64,000 bases of DNA from Streptomyces sp. ISL-43 (GTDB lineage: Bacteria; Actinomycetota; Actinomycetes; Streptomycetales; Streptomycetaceae). Below, one piece after another: positions 25,561-34,665 of this stretch. Each line of letters opens with the position of its first letter. Position 1 is the first letter of the stretch. The notes below the pieces were generated by a model. That model was not told where the DNA came from and searched no databases. It was given only the letters and a program-made list of their open reading frames with translations. The stretch spans positions 31,345 through 95,344 of the forward strand of contig NZ_JAGGOT010000018.1 of assembly GCF_018614195.1 (NCBI RefSeq), written 5' to 3'. A program made the translations under genes and the position numbers.

Positions 25561-25941
25561 ATGGCCGTGACAACCACGTCCCCCGCACCGGTGACCGCCG
25601 ACTTCCTGGTGGCCCGGCTGTTCCAGGTGATCGACACCCGCTCGTGGGACCGGCTCGGCGAGGTCTTCTCGCCCGACGCCGTCTACGAGCGTCCGGGCTA
25701 CTCCCCGCTGGAGGGCCTCGACCGCATCCGCCGCTTCTACGAGCACGAACGCATCATCACCTCGGGCGCGCACGAGGTGAGCCAGGTGACCGGCGGGCTG
25801 GCCGCGGCCGCCTGCTGGGGGCGCTTCAGGGGGGCCGACAAGAACGGCACCGCCCTGGACGAGGCCTTCGCCGACACCTACCTCGTACGCGACGGCAGGA
25901 TCGAGCACCGCAAGACCTTCTTCTACCGCCCCGCGATCTGA
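25561..25941 (+). CDS. SnoaL-like (NTF2-fold) small protein
   Basis: The 126-residue product matches the NTF2-like/SnoaL_2 pattern: an N-terminal helix, RSWDRLGEVFSPDAVYERPGY, the middle helix IRRFYEHERII, and the final strand YLVRDGRIEHRKTFFYRP. Such proteins act as small cyclases, isomerases or binding domains. The ATG at 25561 follows GAAGGAG by three bases. It is the last gene of the island, 160 bases after the aminotransferase, and is followed by two strong hairpins. Confidence 0.75.
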   Translation: MAVTTTSPAPVTADFLVARLFQVIDTRSWDRLGEVFSPDAVYERPGYSPLEGLDRIRRFYEHERIITSGAHEVSQVTGGLAAAACWGRFRGADKNGTALDEAFADTYLVRDGRIEHRKTFFYRPAI

Positions 25942-25971
25942 CGCAGGGCCGGGTGGGTCCGGCTCTGCGTC
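25940..25971 (+). terminator. Hairpin at the end of the island
   Basis: GACGCAGGGCCGG (25940-25952) pairs with CCGGCTCTGCGTC (25959-25971) with one mismatch and a six-base loop. It overlaps the SnoaL-like stop codon. Confidence 0.7.
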
Positions 25972-26011
25972 GGGTCCGGACCGCCGGGGGGCGGCCCGGG
26001 CCCATTCCCCT

Positions 26012-26045
26012 CGACCCGGCCCCGATACCGATCGGGGCCGGGTCG
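26012..26045. terminator. Second hairpin between the island and the DUF937 gene
   Basis: CGACCCGGCCCCGAT (26012-26026) pairs perfectly over 15 bases with 26031-26045 around the tetraloop ACCG. It stands between convergent genes and can serve both the island and the leftward DUF937 gene. Confidence 0.75.
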
Positions 26046-26071
26046 GCCGTCCGGGTGAACGCGCGGCGACC

Positions 26072-26659
26072 CTACTTCTTGCCGCCGCCGAGGATCTGGC
26101 TCAGCAGGTCGCCGAGGCCGCCGCCGGTGGACGGCGCTCCCGGGGCCGCGCCCGCCCCGCCCGGTACCGCTCCGGGCGAGGGGATGGGGGAGTCGGCGCC
26201 GGCGGCCTGCGGGGCCGCGCCGCCGCCCCCGCCCTTGCCGGCGGCCGCGCGCTTGGCGAAGACGGCCAGCAGCACCGGGATCAGCAGTTCGATGACGCGG
26301 GCGACGGTGGGCGCGGGAATGCCCGTCTTCTTGGAGACGGCGTTGGCCACGGGCTTGCTCACCTTGGCGAGCACCCCGGCCATCATCCCGCCGCCGAGCA
26401 TGCCGCCCAGGCCGCCGCCGAGGGTGGCCACGCCTTCCAGCGGTGCTTCGGCCACCTCGGCGAAGGCCTGGCGGACCTCGTTGCCGTCGTCGTCATCGGC
26501 GTCGGCCTTCTGCTGGAGGTCGCCGGTCATCGCACCGACCGTGGCCGCGACGGTGTCACGGGCGCCGTTCGTGTCGGTACCGAGGAGTCCGGCGATGTCG
26601 GTCAGCCGGTCGTCGCCGAGTTCGCTCAGCACGTCGTCCTGGATTGAAGGCTCACTCAT
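26072..26659 (-). CDS. DUF937 family protein
   Basis: The 195-residue product begins MSEPSIQDDVLSELGDDRLTDIAGLLG and matches the DUF937 pattern: a helical region with repeated Gly-rich turns (GGGLGGMLGGGM), a TGIPAPTVARVIELLIPVLLAVFAKR segment, and a C-terminal Gly/Pro/Ala-rich part ending in LGDLLSQILGGGKK. This C-terminal motif recurs in the family. The function is unknown. I start at the ATG at 26659 rather than further upstream because the conserved region begins there; its ribosome binding site is weak. Confidence 0.75.
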   Translation of the reverse strand: MSEPSIQDDVLSELGDDRLTDIAGLLGTDTNGARDTVAATVGAMTGDLQQKADADDDDGNEVRQAFAEVAEAPLEGVATLGGGLGGMLGGGMMAGVLAKVSKPVANAVSKKTGIPAPTVARVIELLIPVLLAVFAKRAAAGKGGGGGAAPQAAGADSPIPSPGAVPGGAGAAPGAPSTGGGLGDLLSQILGGGKK

Positions 26660-26739
26660 GCCGGAAACGCTACTTCTGCGGTGATTTACCGGCACCTTGG
26701 GTCGCGCTGGGATCACCCTTGGGTAATGGAGAAGTAAAG

Positions 26740-26883
26740 GTGTGAATCCGCGTGCAACCACCGGCGGTGGTCGCGGGTCGTATGTTGCGTCGGCACTTCC
26801 GGGGAGGGATCTGGGGGGATCGGGAAGTCCGACGAGGGAGGGGTAACCGTGAGGGGGTCCGGCCGGAAGGCCGGACCCCCTTT
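26740..26883 (+). ncRNA. Candidate small RNA upstream of recD2
   Basis: Between the divergent DUF937 and recD2 starts lies a stretch with no credible ORF that ends in an unusually good intrinsic terminator (26853-26883). A terminator there, about 100 bases before recD2 and with no protein gene before it on that strand, suggests a short separate transcript. An internal dyad (CACTTCC and GGAAGTCC region, 26791-26831) could fold. The 5' end is a guess and no promoter is clear. Confidence 0.3.
26853..26883 (+). terminator. Strong intrinsic terminator
   Basis: GGGGGTCCGGCC (26853-26864) pairs perfectly with GGCCGGACCCCC (26869-26880) around a GGAA loop and is followed by TTT. It stands alone before recD2. 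Confidence 0.8.
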
Positions 26884-26982
26884 CGGTCTCCGGAGCCCGG
26901 GCGAGTGCCTGCGGAGTGCCTGCCGGGGGGGAGTTGTCCCCAGGTCCGGCGGACTGTCGGCGCCGGACGGTAGCTTCGTGCC

Positions 26983-29226
26983 ATGACTACCAACGCGGCG
27001 GCGTCGTCGGCAGTGGTCGAGGGGGTGCTCGAGCGCATCACCTACGCCAACGAGGAGAGCGGGTACACGGTCGCCCGGGTCGACACCGGCCGCGGCGCAG
27101 GCGACCTGCTCACCGTCGTCGGCTCCCTCCTGGGGGCCCAGCCGGGCGAATCGCTGCGCATGGAGGGCCGCTGGGGCTCGCACCCCCAGTACGGCAAGCA
27201 GTTCACCGTCGAGAACTACTCCACGCTCCTGCCCGCGACCATCCAGGGCATCCGTCGCTACCTCGGTTCCGGCCTGATCAAAGGCATCGGCCCGAAGATC
27301 GCCGACCGGATCGTGGAGCACTTCGGCATCGACACCCTGGACGTCATCGAGGAGCAGCCGAAGCGGCTGATCGAGGTGCCCGGCCTCGGCCCCAAGCGGA
27401 CCAAGCTGATCGGCGCCGCCTGGGAGGAGCAGAAGGCCATCAAGGAGGTCATGGTCTTCCTGCAGGGAGTCGGCGTCTCCACCTCCATCGCGGTCCGCAT
27501 CTACAAGAAGTACGCCGACGCCTCCATCTCCGTGGTGAAGAACCAGCCCTACCGGCTCGCCGCCGACGTCTGGGGCATCGGCTTCCTCACCGCCGACCGC
27601 ATCGCGCAGGCCGTCGGGATCCCGCACGACAGCCCGGAGCGGGTCAAGGCCGGCCTCCAGTACGCCCTTTCCCAGTCCACCGACCAGGGGCACTGCTTCC
27701 TTCCCGAGGACCGGCTCATCGCCGACGGGGTCAAGCTGCTCCAAGTGGACACGGGGCTGGTCATCGACTGCCTGGCCGAGCTCGCCGCCGACCCGGAGGG
27801 CGTCGTACGGGAATCCGTACCGGATCCGCAGGGCGGCCCGGACCTCACCGCGGTGTACCTGGTGCCGTTCCACCGGGCCGAGCTGTCCCTGGTCGGCCAG
27901 GTACGCCGGCTCCTGTACGCCGACGAGGACCGGATGCCCGCCTTCCAGGACGTGGACTGGGACAAGGCCCTGGGCTGGCTGGCCGGCCGGACCGGCGCCA
28001 AGCTGGCCCCCGGCCAGCGGGACGCCGTCCGCCTCGCCCTCACCCGCCGGGTCGCGGTCCTCACCGGCGGGCCCGGCTGCGGGAAGTCCTTCACCGTCCG
28101 TTCGATCGTGGAGCTGGCCCGCGCCAAGAAGGCCAAGGTGGTGCTCGCCGCCCCCACCGGCCGTGCGGCGAAGCGGCTGGCCGAGCTCACGGGGGCCGAG
28201 GCCTCCACCGTGCACCGGCTCCTGGAACTCAAACCGGGCGGGGACGCGGCGTACGACCGGGAGCGGCCGCTCGACGCGGACCTGGTGGTCGTGGACGAGG
28301 CCTCGATGCTCGACCTGCTGCTGGCGAACAAGCTGGTCAAGGCCGTGGCGCCGGGCGCGCACCTGCTACTGGTCGGGGACGTGGACCAGTTGCCCTCCGT
28401 CGGCGCCGGCGAGGTGCTGCGCGATCTGCTCGCCGAGGGCGGTCCGGTCCCCGCCGTCCGGCTGACCACCATCTTCCGCCAGGCCCAGCAGTCCGGCGTG
28501 GTCACCAACGCGCACCGGATCAACACCGGCCTCCCACCGATCACCGACGGGCTGCCCGACTTCTTCCTGTTCCCGGAAGAGGACACCGAGGAGGCCGGAA
28601 AGCTCGCCGTGGACGTCGCCGCACGGCGTATTCCAGCCAGATTCGGGCTCGACCCGCGGCGCGATATCCAGGTCCTGGCCCCGATGCACCGGGGGCCGGC
28701 CGGCGCCGGCAACCTCAACGCCCTGCTCCAGCAGGCCGTCACCCCGGCCCGGCCCGACCTGCCCGAGAAGCGCTTCGGCGGCCGCGTCTTCCGAGTGGGT
28801 GACAAAGTCACCCAGATCCGGAACAACTACGAGAAGGGCGCCAACGGTGTCTTCAACGGCACGGTCGGCGTGGTCACCGGCCTCGACCTGGACGAACAGC
28901 GTCTGACGGTGCGCACGGACGAAGACGAGGAGGTGGCCTACGAGTTCGGCGAGCTCGACGAGCTGGCCCACGCCTACGCCGTCACCATCCACCGGTCCCA
29001 GGGGAGTGAATATCCGGCGGTCGTGATCCCGGTCACCACCGGGGCTTGGATGATGCTCCAGCGAAATCTGCTCTACACGGCGGTGACCAGGGCGAAGAAA
29101 CTGGTCGTACTGGTCGGGTCCCGCAAGGCCCTCGGGCAGGCGGTGCGTACCGTTTCCGCAGGCAGGAGGTACACGGCCGTGGCTCCCCGGCTCTCCGGAC
29201 GCATACCGGTGGGAAACATCACCTAG
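26983..29226 (+). CDS. recD2: RecD2-type 5'-3' DNA helicase
   Basis: The 747-residue product has the RecD2 layout: an N-terminal OB-like region (about 8-80), helix-hairpin-helix segments (GIGPKIADRIVEHFG; VPGLGPKRTKLIG), then SF1B motors. Walker A is VLTGGPGCGKSFT near residue 355, Walker B DLVVVDEASMLD near 430, motif III LLLVGDVDQLPSVG, and motif VI region VTIHRSQGSEYPAVVIP with LLYTAVTRAKKLVVLVG near the end. RecD2 works outside RecBCD in repair or replication-linked DNA processing. It lies upstream of citA as in other Streptomyces. Confidence 0.92.
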   Translation: MTTNAAASSAVVEGVLERITYANEESGYTVARVDTGRGAGDLLTVVGSLLGAQPGESLRMEGRWGSHPQYGKQFTVENYSTLLPATIQGIRRYLGSGLIKGIGPKIADRIVEHFGIDTLDVIEEQPKRLIEVPGLGPKRTKLIGAAWEEQKAIKEVMVFLQGVGVSTSIAVRIYKKYADASISVVKNQPYRLAADVWGIGFLTADRIAQAVGIPHDSPERVKAGLQYALSQSTDQGHCFLPEDRLIADGVKLLQVDTGLVIDCLAELAADPEGVVRESVPDPQGGPDLTAVYLVPFHRAELSLVGQVRRLLYADEDRMPAFQDVDWDKALGWLAGRTGAKLAPGQRDAVRLALTRRVAVLTGGPGCGKSFTVRSIVELARAKKAKVVLAAPTGRAAKRLAELTGAEASTVHRLLELKPGGDAAYDRERPLDADLVVVDEASMLDLLLANKLVKAVAPGAHLLLVGDVDQLPSVGAGEVLRDLLAEGGPVPAVRLTTIFRQAQQSGVVTNAHRINTGLPPITDGLPDFFLFPEEDTEEAGKLAVDVAARRIPARFGLDPRRDIQVLAPMHRGPAGAGNLNALLQQAVTPARPDLPEKRFGGRVFRVGDKVTQIRNNYEKGANGVFNGTVGVVTGLDLDEQRLTVRTDEDEEVAYEFGELDELAHAYAVTIHRSQGSEYPAVVIPVTTGAWMMLQRNLLYTAVTRAKKLVVLVGSRKALGQAVRTVSAGRRYTAVAPRLSGRIPVGNIT

Positions 29227-29238
29227 ATGATCGATCAT
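29227..29238. promoter_or_regulatory. Perfect palindrome upstream of citA
   Basis: ATGATCGATCAT directly follows the recD2 stop codon. With a second dyad, GGCACTCAGTGCC (29286-29298), it marks the 180-base leader of the citrate synthase gene. It may be an operator, but no regulator is known from the sequence. Confidence 0.3.
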
Positions 29239-29408
29239 TTGGGGTATCCGCCACCGTGCGGAGGCGGCAGGATGAGCAGGCTGAAGGCACTCAGTGCCGT
29301 CAAAAACACCAAACCCCGACCCCGAGTGCACTCACCTGTGCCAAATGGGGGAAGGTAGAGGCAGTCAGGGCACCTCGAAGAAGAGGCACTACGTCGGTGA
29401 GGGATGAC

Positions 29409-30698
29409 GTGAGCGACAACTCTGTAGTACTGCGGTACGCGGACGGTGAATACACCTACCCGGTGGTCGAAAGCACCGTCGGCGACCGGGGCTTCGACAT
29501 TGCGAAGCTCCGGGCTCAGACCGGGCTGGTCACCCTGGACAGCGGCTACGGAAACACCGCCGCCTACAAGTCCGCCATTACCTACCTCGACGGTGAGCAG
29601 GGCATCCTGCGCTACCGCGGATACCCGATCGAGCAGCTGGCGGAGCGCTCGACCTTCATCGAGGTCGCCTACCTGCTGATCAACGGGGAGCTGCCGACCG
29701 TCGACCAGCTCGCGTCGTTCCGCAACGAGATCACCCAGCACACGCTGCTGCACGAGGACGTCAAGCGTTTCTACGACGGCTTCCCGCGTGACGCGCACCC
29801 GATGGCGATGCTGTCCTCCGTGGTCAGCGCGCTGTCGACGTTCTACCAGGACAGCCACAACCCCTTCGACGAGAAGCAGCGCAACCTCTCGACGATCCGG
29901 CTGCTGGCCAAGCTCCCGACGATCGCGGCGTACGCGTACAAGAAGTCGGTCGGCCACCCGGTGGTCTACCCGCGCAACGACCTCGGCTACGTCGAGAACT
30001 TCCTGCGCATGACCTTCTCCGTGCCGGCCCAGGAGTACGACCTGGACCCGGTCGTGGTCGCGGCGCTCGACAAGCTGCTGATCCTGCACGCGGACCACGA
30101 GCAGAACTGCTCGACCTCCACCGTGCGTCTGGTCGGCTCCTCGCAGGCGAACATGTTCGCCTCGATCTCCGCCGGCATCTCGGCCCTGTGGGGTCCGCTG
30201 CACGGTGGCGCCAACCAGTCCGTCCTGGAGATGCTCGAGGGCATCAAGAACGACGGCGGCGACGTCGACGCCTTCATCCGCAAGGTGAAGAACAAGGAAG
30301 ACGGCGTCCGCCTCATGGGCTTCGGGCACCGCGTCTACAAGAGCTTCGACCCCCGGGCGAAGATCATCAAGGCGGCGGCGCACGACGTCCTCTCGGCGCT
30401 CGGCAAGGACGACGAGCTGCTGGACATCGCGCTCAAGCTGGAAGAGCACGCGCTGGCCGACGACTACTTCGTCGAGCGCAACCTCTACCCGAACGTCGAC
30501 TTCTACACCGGCCTGATCTACCGGGCCATGGGCTTCCCGACCGAGATGTTCACCGTGCTCTTCGCGATCGGCCGGCTGCCCGGCTGGATCGCCCAGTGGC
30601 ACGAGATGATCAAGGAGCCCGGCTCCCGCATCGGCCGCCCGCGCCAGATCTACACCGGTGAGGTCCTTCGCGACTTCGTCCCGGTCGAGGCCCGCTGA
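29409..30698 (+). CDS. citA: Citrate synthase
   Basis: The enzyme condenses acetyl-CoA and oxaloacetate to citrate at entry to the TCA cycle. The 429-residue type II (hexameric) form shows the active-site blocks LHADHEQNCSTSTVRL, WGPLHGGANQSVLEML with the catalytic His, MGFGHRVYKSFDPRA with the second His, and the catalytic Asp region VDFYTGLIYRAMG. I start at GTG 29409, preceded by GAGGGA, because this gives the length typical for Streptomyces CitA. The neighbourhood copA-citA-recD2 is a Streptomyces core arrangement, to my memory. A strong terminator follows. Confidence 0.95.
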   Translation: MSDNSVVLRYADGEYTYPVVESTVGDRGFDIAKLRAQTGLVTLDSGYGNTAAYKSAITYLDGEQGILRYRGYPIEQLAERSTFIEVAYLLINGELPTVDQLASFRNEITQHTLLHEDVKRFYDGFPRDAHPMAMLSSVVSALSTFYQDSHNPFDEKQRNLSTIRLLAKLPTIAAYAYKKSVGHPVVYPRNDLGYVENFLRMTFSVPAQEYDLDPVVVAALDKLLILHADHEQNCSTSTVRLVGSSQANMFASISAGISALWGPLHGGANQSVLEMLEGIKNDGGDVDAFIRKVKNKEDGVRLMGFGHRVYKSFDPRAKIIKAAAHDVLSALGKDDELLDIALKLEEHALADDYFVERNLYPNVDFYTGLIYRAMGFPTEMFTVLFAIGRLPGWIAQWHEMIKEPGSRIGRPRQIYTGEVLRDFVPVEAR

Positions 30699-30759
30699 CC
30701 CGAGGCTCTCGCCGCGGCGCCCCCCGGCGCCGCGGGGCCGCGTCACCGCGGCCATAGGA

Positions 30760-30808
30760 AAAGCGCCCCGCCATCGATCCCCCCACGGGTCGAAGGTCGG
30801 GGCGCTTT
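30760..30808 (+). terminator. citA terminator
   Basis: AAAGCGCCCCG (30760-30770) pairs perfectly with CGGGGCGCTTT (30798-30808) about 60 bases after the citA stop. The A and T ends make it usable from both strands, so it may also stop leftward copA transcription. Confidence 0.85.
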
Positions 30809-30811
30809 CCT

Positions 30812-31108
30812 TACCCCGGAACGGATTCCCCCCACGGGACCCGGACCGGGTGTCTGCGTGGAGCGCGCGGGGCGCGCTCCGGTGTCTGCCGGGACCCGTA
30901 CGGGTCGGGAGGGCCGCTCGAAGCTTCCCGAGGGCACGCGTCCCGGCCGGCTGATGCCACGGGTGTCCCCCAAGACCCCCGCGAACGCCCCCAAGACGTT
31001 CCTGGCATCGCCCCATTAGACCCACGGGCCTGCCCGATGGTTACGTTGCGATCACTGTGATCTGCGTCTCGCGTGAAGAAGCTGTGCGCGATTTGCGAAG
31101 GTCACTCA
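30812..31108. other. Intergenic region between citA and copA
   Basis: I see no gene here. It holds a hairpin GGAGCGCGC/GCGCGCTCC (30860-30880) flanked by two copies of GTGTCTGC, and a 13-base palindrome GATCACTGTGATC (31050-31062) just beyond the copA stop. Confidence 0.5.
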
Positions 31109-33415
31109 CTAGCGGAACGAGCGCAGCCGCAGGCTGTTGGTCACCACGAAGACTGAGGAGAAGGCCATCGCGGCCCCCGCGATCATGGGGTTGAGCAGCC
31201 CGGCGGCCGCGAGCGGCAGCGCCGCGACGTTGTAGCCGAAGGCCCAGAACAGGTTCCCCTTGATCGTGGCCAGGGTCCGGCGGGAGAGCCGGATCGCGTC
31301 CGCCGCGACGCGCAGGTCGCCCCGTACGAGGGTCAGGTCGCTCGCCTCGATCGCCGCGTCGGTGCCGGTGCCCATCGCCAGGCCCAGGTCGGCCTGGGCC
31401 AGCGCGGCCGCGTCGTTGACCCCGTCGCCGACCATGGCGACCGTACGGCCCTCGGCCTGCAGCCGGCGTACGACGTCCACCTTGTCCTCGGGGAGGACCT
31501 CGGCGATGACCTCGTCGATGCCCACCTCGCGGGCCACGGTCTCGGCGACGGCCTTGTTGTCGCCGGTCAGCAGGACCGGGGTCAGCCCCAGGGCCCGCAG
31601 CCGGGACACGGCCTCGGCGCTGGTCTCCTTGACCGCGTCGGCGACGGTCAGCACCCCGCGCGCCTCCCCGTCCCAGGCCACCAGGACGGCGGTGCCGCCC
31701 GCGGCCTCGGCGGCGGCCTTGGCCGCCGCGAGGGAGGCGGGCAGTGCGATCGACCAGTCGGCCAGCAGCTTCTCGCGGCCCACCAGGACGGCGTGTCCGT
31801 CGACCACGCCCTGGACGCCGAGGCCGGCGAGGTTCTCGAAGCCCTCGGGGACGGGCAGTTCGCCGGCCTTCTCGGCGGCGCCGGCGGCGACGGCGCGGGC
31901 GATCGGGTGCTCGGAGGCGTGCTCCAGGGAGCCGGCCAGGCGCAGCAGCTCGGTCTCGTCCACGCCCTCGGCGGTGTGCACGCCCGACAGCGTCATCCGG
32001 CCGGTGGTCACGGTCCCGGTCTTGTCCAGGACGACGGTGTCCACGCGGCGGGTGGACTCCAGCACCTCGGGGCCCTTGATCAGGATCCCGAGCTGCGCGC
32101 CCCGCCCGGTGCCGACCATCAGCGCGGTCGGGGTGGCCAGGCCCAGCGCGCACGGGCAGGCGATGATCAGGACGGCCACGGCGGCGGTGAAGGCGGCCGT
32201 CGGGTCGTCGGTGAGCAGCAGCCAGGTCACCCAGGTGCCCAGGGCCAGTACGAGCACGACCGGTACGAAGATCCCGGAGATCCGGTCGGCGAGGCGCTGG
32301 ACCTCGGCCTTGCCGTTCTGCGCGTCCTCGACGAGCTTGGCCATCCGGGCGAGCTGGGTGTCGGAGCCGACGCGGGTGGCCTCGACGACCATGCGGCCCG
32401 ACGCGTTGACGGTGGCGCCGGTGACACCGTCGCCGATGGTGACCTCGACCGGGACCGACTCGCCGGTCAGCATGGAGGCGTCCACGGCGGAGCTGCCCTC
32501 GACGACGGTGCCGTCGGTGGCGATCTTCTCGCCGGGCCGGACGACGAACCGGTCGCCGACGGCGAGCGAGCTCACGGGGACGCGCACCTCGGTGCCGCCG
32601 CGTAGGACGGCCACGTCCTTGGCGCCGAGGTGCATCAGGGCCTTGAGGGCCGCGCCGGCCTTCCGCTTCGAGCGGGCCTCCAGGTACCGGCCGAGCAGGA
32701 TGAAGGAGACGACTCCGGCCGCCACCTCCAGGTAGATCGCCGAGGCGCCGTCGGTGCGCGAGACGGTGAGGTCGAAGCCGTGCCGCATGCCGGGCATCCC
32801 GGCGTGGCCGAAGAACAGGGCCCACAGCGACCAGGCGAAGGCGGCCAGGGTGCCGACCGAGACCAGCGTGTCCATGGTCGCGGCGCCGTGCCGGGCGTTG
32901 GTCCAGGCGGCCTTGTGGAAGGGCAGCGCCCCCCAGACGACCACGGGGGAGGCGAGGGTGAGCGAGAGCCACTGCCAGTTGTCGAACTGGAGGGCCGGGA
33001 CCATCGCCAGCAGGACGACGGGCAGGGCGAGCGCGGCGGAGACCAGGAGGCGCTGGCGCAGCGCGGCGAGCTCGGGGTCCCGTACCTCCTTCGGTCCTGC
33101 GGCTTCCGGCTCGGTCCGGATCTCGGGCTCGGGCGGCGGCTCCTCGGCGGTGTAGCCGGTCTTGACGACGGTCGCGATGAGGTCGGCGACCTGGACGCCT
33201 TCGCCGTAGGAGACCTTGGCCTTCTCGGTGGCGTAGTTCACCGACGCGCTGACCCCGTCCATGCGGTTCAGCTTCTTCTCGATGCGGGCCGCGCAGGAGG
33301 CGCAGGTCATCCCGCCGATGGTCAGCTCGACCTCGGCCGTGGCCGTCGCCTTGTCCGCGGCCTCGGCCGTGCCGGGCACCGCTATGGGACCGTCGTGCAC
33401 TGTGCTGCTGCTCAT
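31109..33415 (-). CDS. copA: Copper-exporting P1B-type ATPase
   Basis: CopA pumps Cu(I) out of the cytoplasm with ATP. The 768-residue product has an N-terminal HMA domain (about 27-95) with C38-A-S-C41, about eight membrane segments, the transport motif C420-P421-C422 in [12 protein letters not shown], phosphorylated D464 in DKTGTVT, and the hinge [16 protein letters not shown]. The MxxSS-type segment near the C-terminal membrane helices ([23 protein letters not shown]) fits the Cu(I) subgroup. It follows copZ on the same strand after 91 bases, a gap that includes a dyad (33437-33478). It is probably controlled by CsoR through the operator upstream of copZ. Confidence 0.95.
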   Translation of the reverse strand: MSSSTVHDGPIAVPGTAEAADKATATAEVELTIGGMTCASCAARIEKKLNRMDGVSASVNYATEKAKVSYGEGVQVADLIATVVKTGYTAEEPPPEPEIRTEPEAAGPKEVRDPELAALRQRLLVSAALALPVVLLAMVPALQFDNWQWLSLTLASPVVVWGALPFHKAAWTNARHGAATMDTLVSVGTLAAFAWSLWALFFGHAGMPGMRHGFDLTVSRTDGASAIYLEVAAGVVSFILLGRYLEARSKRKAGAALKALMHLGAKDVAVLRGGTEVRVPVSSLAVGDRFVVRPGEKIATDGTVVEGSSAVDASMLTGESVPVEVTIGDGVTGATVNASGRMVVEATRVGSDTQLARMAKLVEDAQNGKAEVQRLADRISGIFVPVVLVLALGTWVTWLLLTDDPTAAFTAAVAVLIIACPCALGLATPTALMVGTGRGAQLGILIKGPEVLESTRRVDTVVLDKTGTVTTGRMTLSGVHTAEGVDETELLRLAGSLEHASEHPIARAVAAGAAEKAGELPVPEGFENLAGLGVQGVVDGHAVLVGREKLLADWSIALPASLAAAKAAAEAAGGTAVLVAWDGEARGVLTVADAVKETSAEAVSRLRALGLTPVLLTGDNKAVAETVAREVGIDEVIAEVLPEDKVDVVRRLQAEGRTVAMVGDGVNDAAALAQADLGLAMGTGTDAAIEASDLTLVRGDLRVAADAIRLSRRTLATIKGNLFWAFGYNVAALPLAAAGLLNPMIAGAAMAFSSVFVVTNSLRLRSFR

Positions 33416-33506
33416 GATCCGGGCTCCAGGGGGAGGGCCGGGCCGTACGGAACCAGTATGAGCTGGCCGGTACGGCCCGGCGGGATACTGCCGAAGAGGG
33501 TGGTGA

Positions 33507-33740
33507 TCAGACCTGGCCGGCGAGCTCGTACCCGGCCTCGTCGACGGCGGCGCGTACGTCGGCCTCGTCGAGCGGGGCGGCCGAGACCACGGTGACCTCG
33601 CCGGTCGCGGCGACGGCCTTGACCGAGCTGACGCCCGCCAGGGCGGAGAGCTCGCTGGTCACCGCACCCTCGCAGTGTCCGCAGGTCATGCCCGTCACCC
33701 GGTAGACGGTGGTGGTCTGGGTGTCCGTGTCGGCGCTCAT
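33507..33740 (-). CDS. copZ: Copper chaperone (HMA domain)
   Basis: The 77-residue product is a single heavy-metal-associated domain with the Cu(I)-binding motif GMTCGHC (C20 and C23) and the ferredoxin-like beta-alpha-beta pattern. It carries copper to CopA, encoded next on the same strand. An AGGAG sequence lies seven bases before the ATG. The CsoR-type operator lies about 80 bases upstream. Confidence 0.92.
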   Translation of the reverse strand: MSADTDTQTTTVYRVTGMTCGHCEGAVTSELSALAGVSSVKAVAATGEVTVVSAAPLDEADVRAAVDEAGYELAGQV

Positions 33741-33818
33741 GTCGTTCTCCTCTTCAAGGGCGTTTCCGGGCGCCGGAAGGCGGCGGATTGCTCCACCGTC
33801 CTCCCGACACCCGAAGAC

Positions 33819-33837
33819 TATACCCCTAGGGGGTATG
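33819..33837. promoter_or_regulatory. CsoR-type copper operator
   Basis: TATACCCCTAGGGGGTATG matches the GC-tract dyad bound by CsoR repressors in actinomycetes (a TA..CCCC-N-GGGG..TA form). It lies upstream of copZ on its 5' side. Copper binding releases CsoR, so copZ-copA should be copper-induced. No csoR gene is in the window. Confidence 0.8.
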
Positions 33838-33921
33838 GATGCGAGCGTCCTCGAGGTTCTTTTGACGGTGCCGCTCGGCGAGAAGACCGTGAAGTGGGCA
33901 ATCATCGTGAAACGTATGTAA

Positions 33922-34665
33922 ATGGCGCCTATGGCGCACTCGGGGATCACGCTCATCCTGATCATGTCGATCGCCGTGCTCGCCCCCTGCTGGCCTACGG
34001 GGTCGCGCGCCGGCTCCGGCTGGGGCTCGGGATCGGCGTCCTGCTGGCCGACGGCGGCTTCGACAAGGGCGTCTACATCGGCACCGCGCTCACCAGCACC
34101 GCCCTGGGCACGATCCTGCCGGTCATGCGGGACGCGGGGGACCTCCAGAGCCGGTTCGGCTCCGTGATGATGGCGATGGGCGCGATCGGCGAGTTCGGGC
34201 CGATCATCGCGATGGCGCTGCTGCTCAGCGGGCGGGCGCCGGGCCGCTCGGCGGCGCTGCTGATCGCCTTCGCGGTGCTCACGGCGGCGGCCGTGTTCTG
34301 GGCGGTGCGGCCCAAGCCGCCCTGGTTCTCCCGGGTCATCGCCAAGACCCTGCACAGCAGCGGGCAGTTCGCGGTACGGCTGGTGATGCTCATGCTCGTG
34401 GCGTTCCTGGCGCTGGCCGAGGTGCTCGGCCTCGACGTCCTGCTCGGCGCCTTCGCCGCTGCTGCCGGTGTTCCTGCTGCTGTTCCTCCTCGTACGGGGA
34501 CTTCCGATGTGGCTGCTGGCCCCCCGGGACCTGGGTCGGCGGGACCGGTCGGCGCTGGTCCTGTTCGGCTCCACGGCGCTGCCGCTGGTGGTGGCGATCA
34601 CCACCCTGGGGGTCCAGGACGGGGCCGGGGCGAGGGTGCGGATCAGCGAGGAGGAGGCGTGGTGA
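33922..34665 (+). pseudogene. Decayed CPA2-type cation/proton antiporter
   Basis: Fragments of one membrane protein lie in different frames. The start MAPMAHSGITLILIMSIAVLAP (33922-33987) is in one frame, LLAYGVARRLRLGLGIGVLLADGG... through LVMLMLVAFLALAEVLGLDVLLGAFA (about 33984-34455) in a second, and LPVFLLLFLLVRGLPMWLLAPRDLGRRD to ITTLGVQ (34460-34630) in a third. Compared with the CPA2 family as I know it, roughly 60 residues near the start and 80 before the last fragment are missing, as is the C-terminal end. Its tail overlaps the end of the convergent TetR gene by 23 bases. Confidence 0.75.

Noticed and set aside
30743..30994. Small minus-strand frame between citA and copA
   Set aside because: It overlaps the citA terminator hairpin, is rich in Arg, Pro and Gly and has no ribosome binding site.
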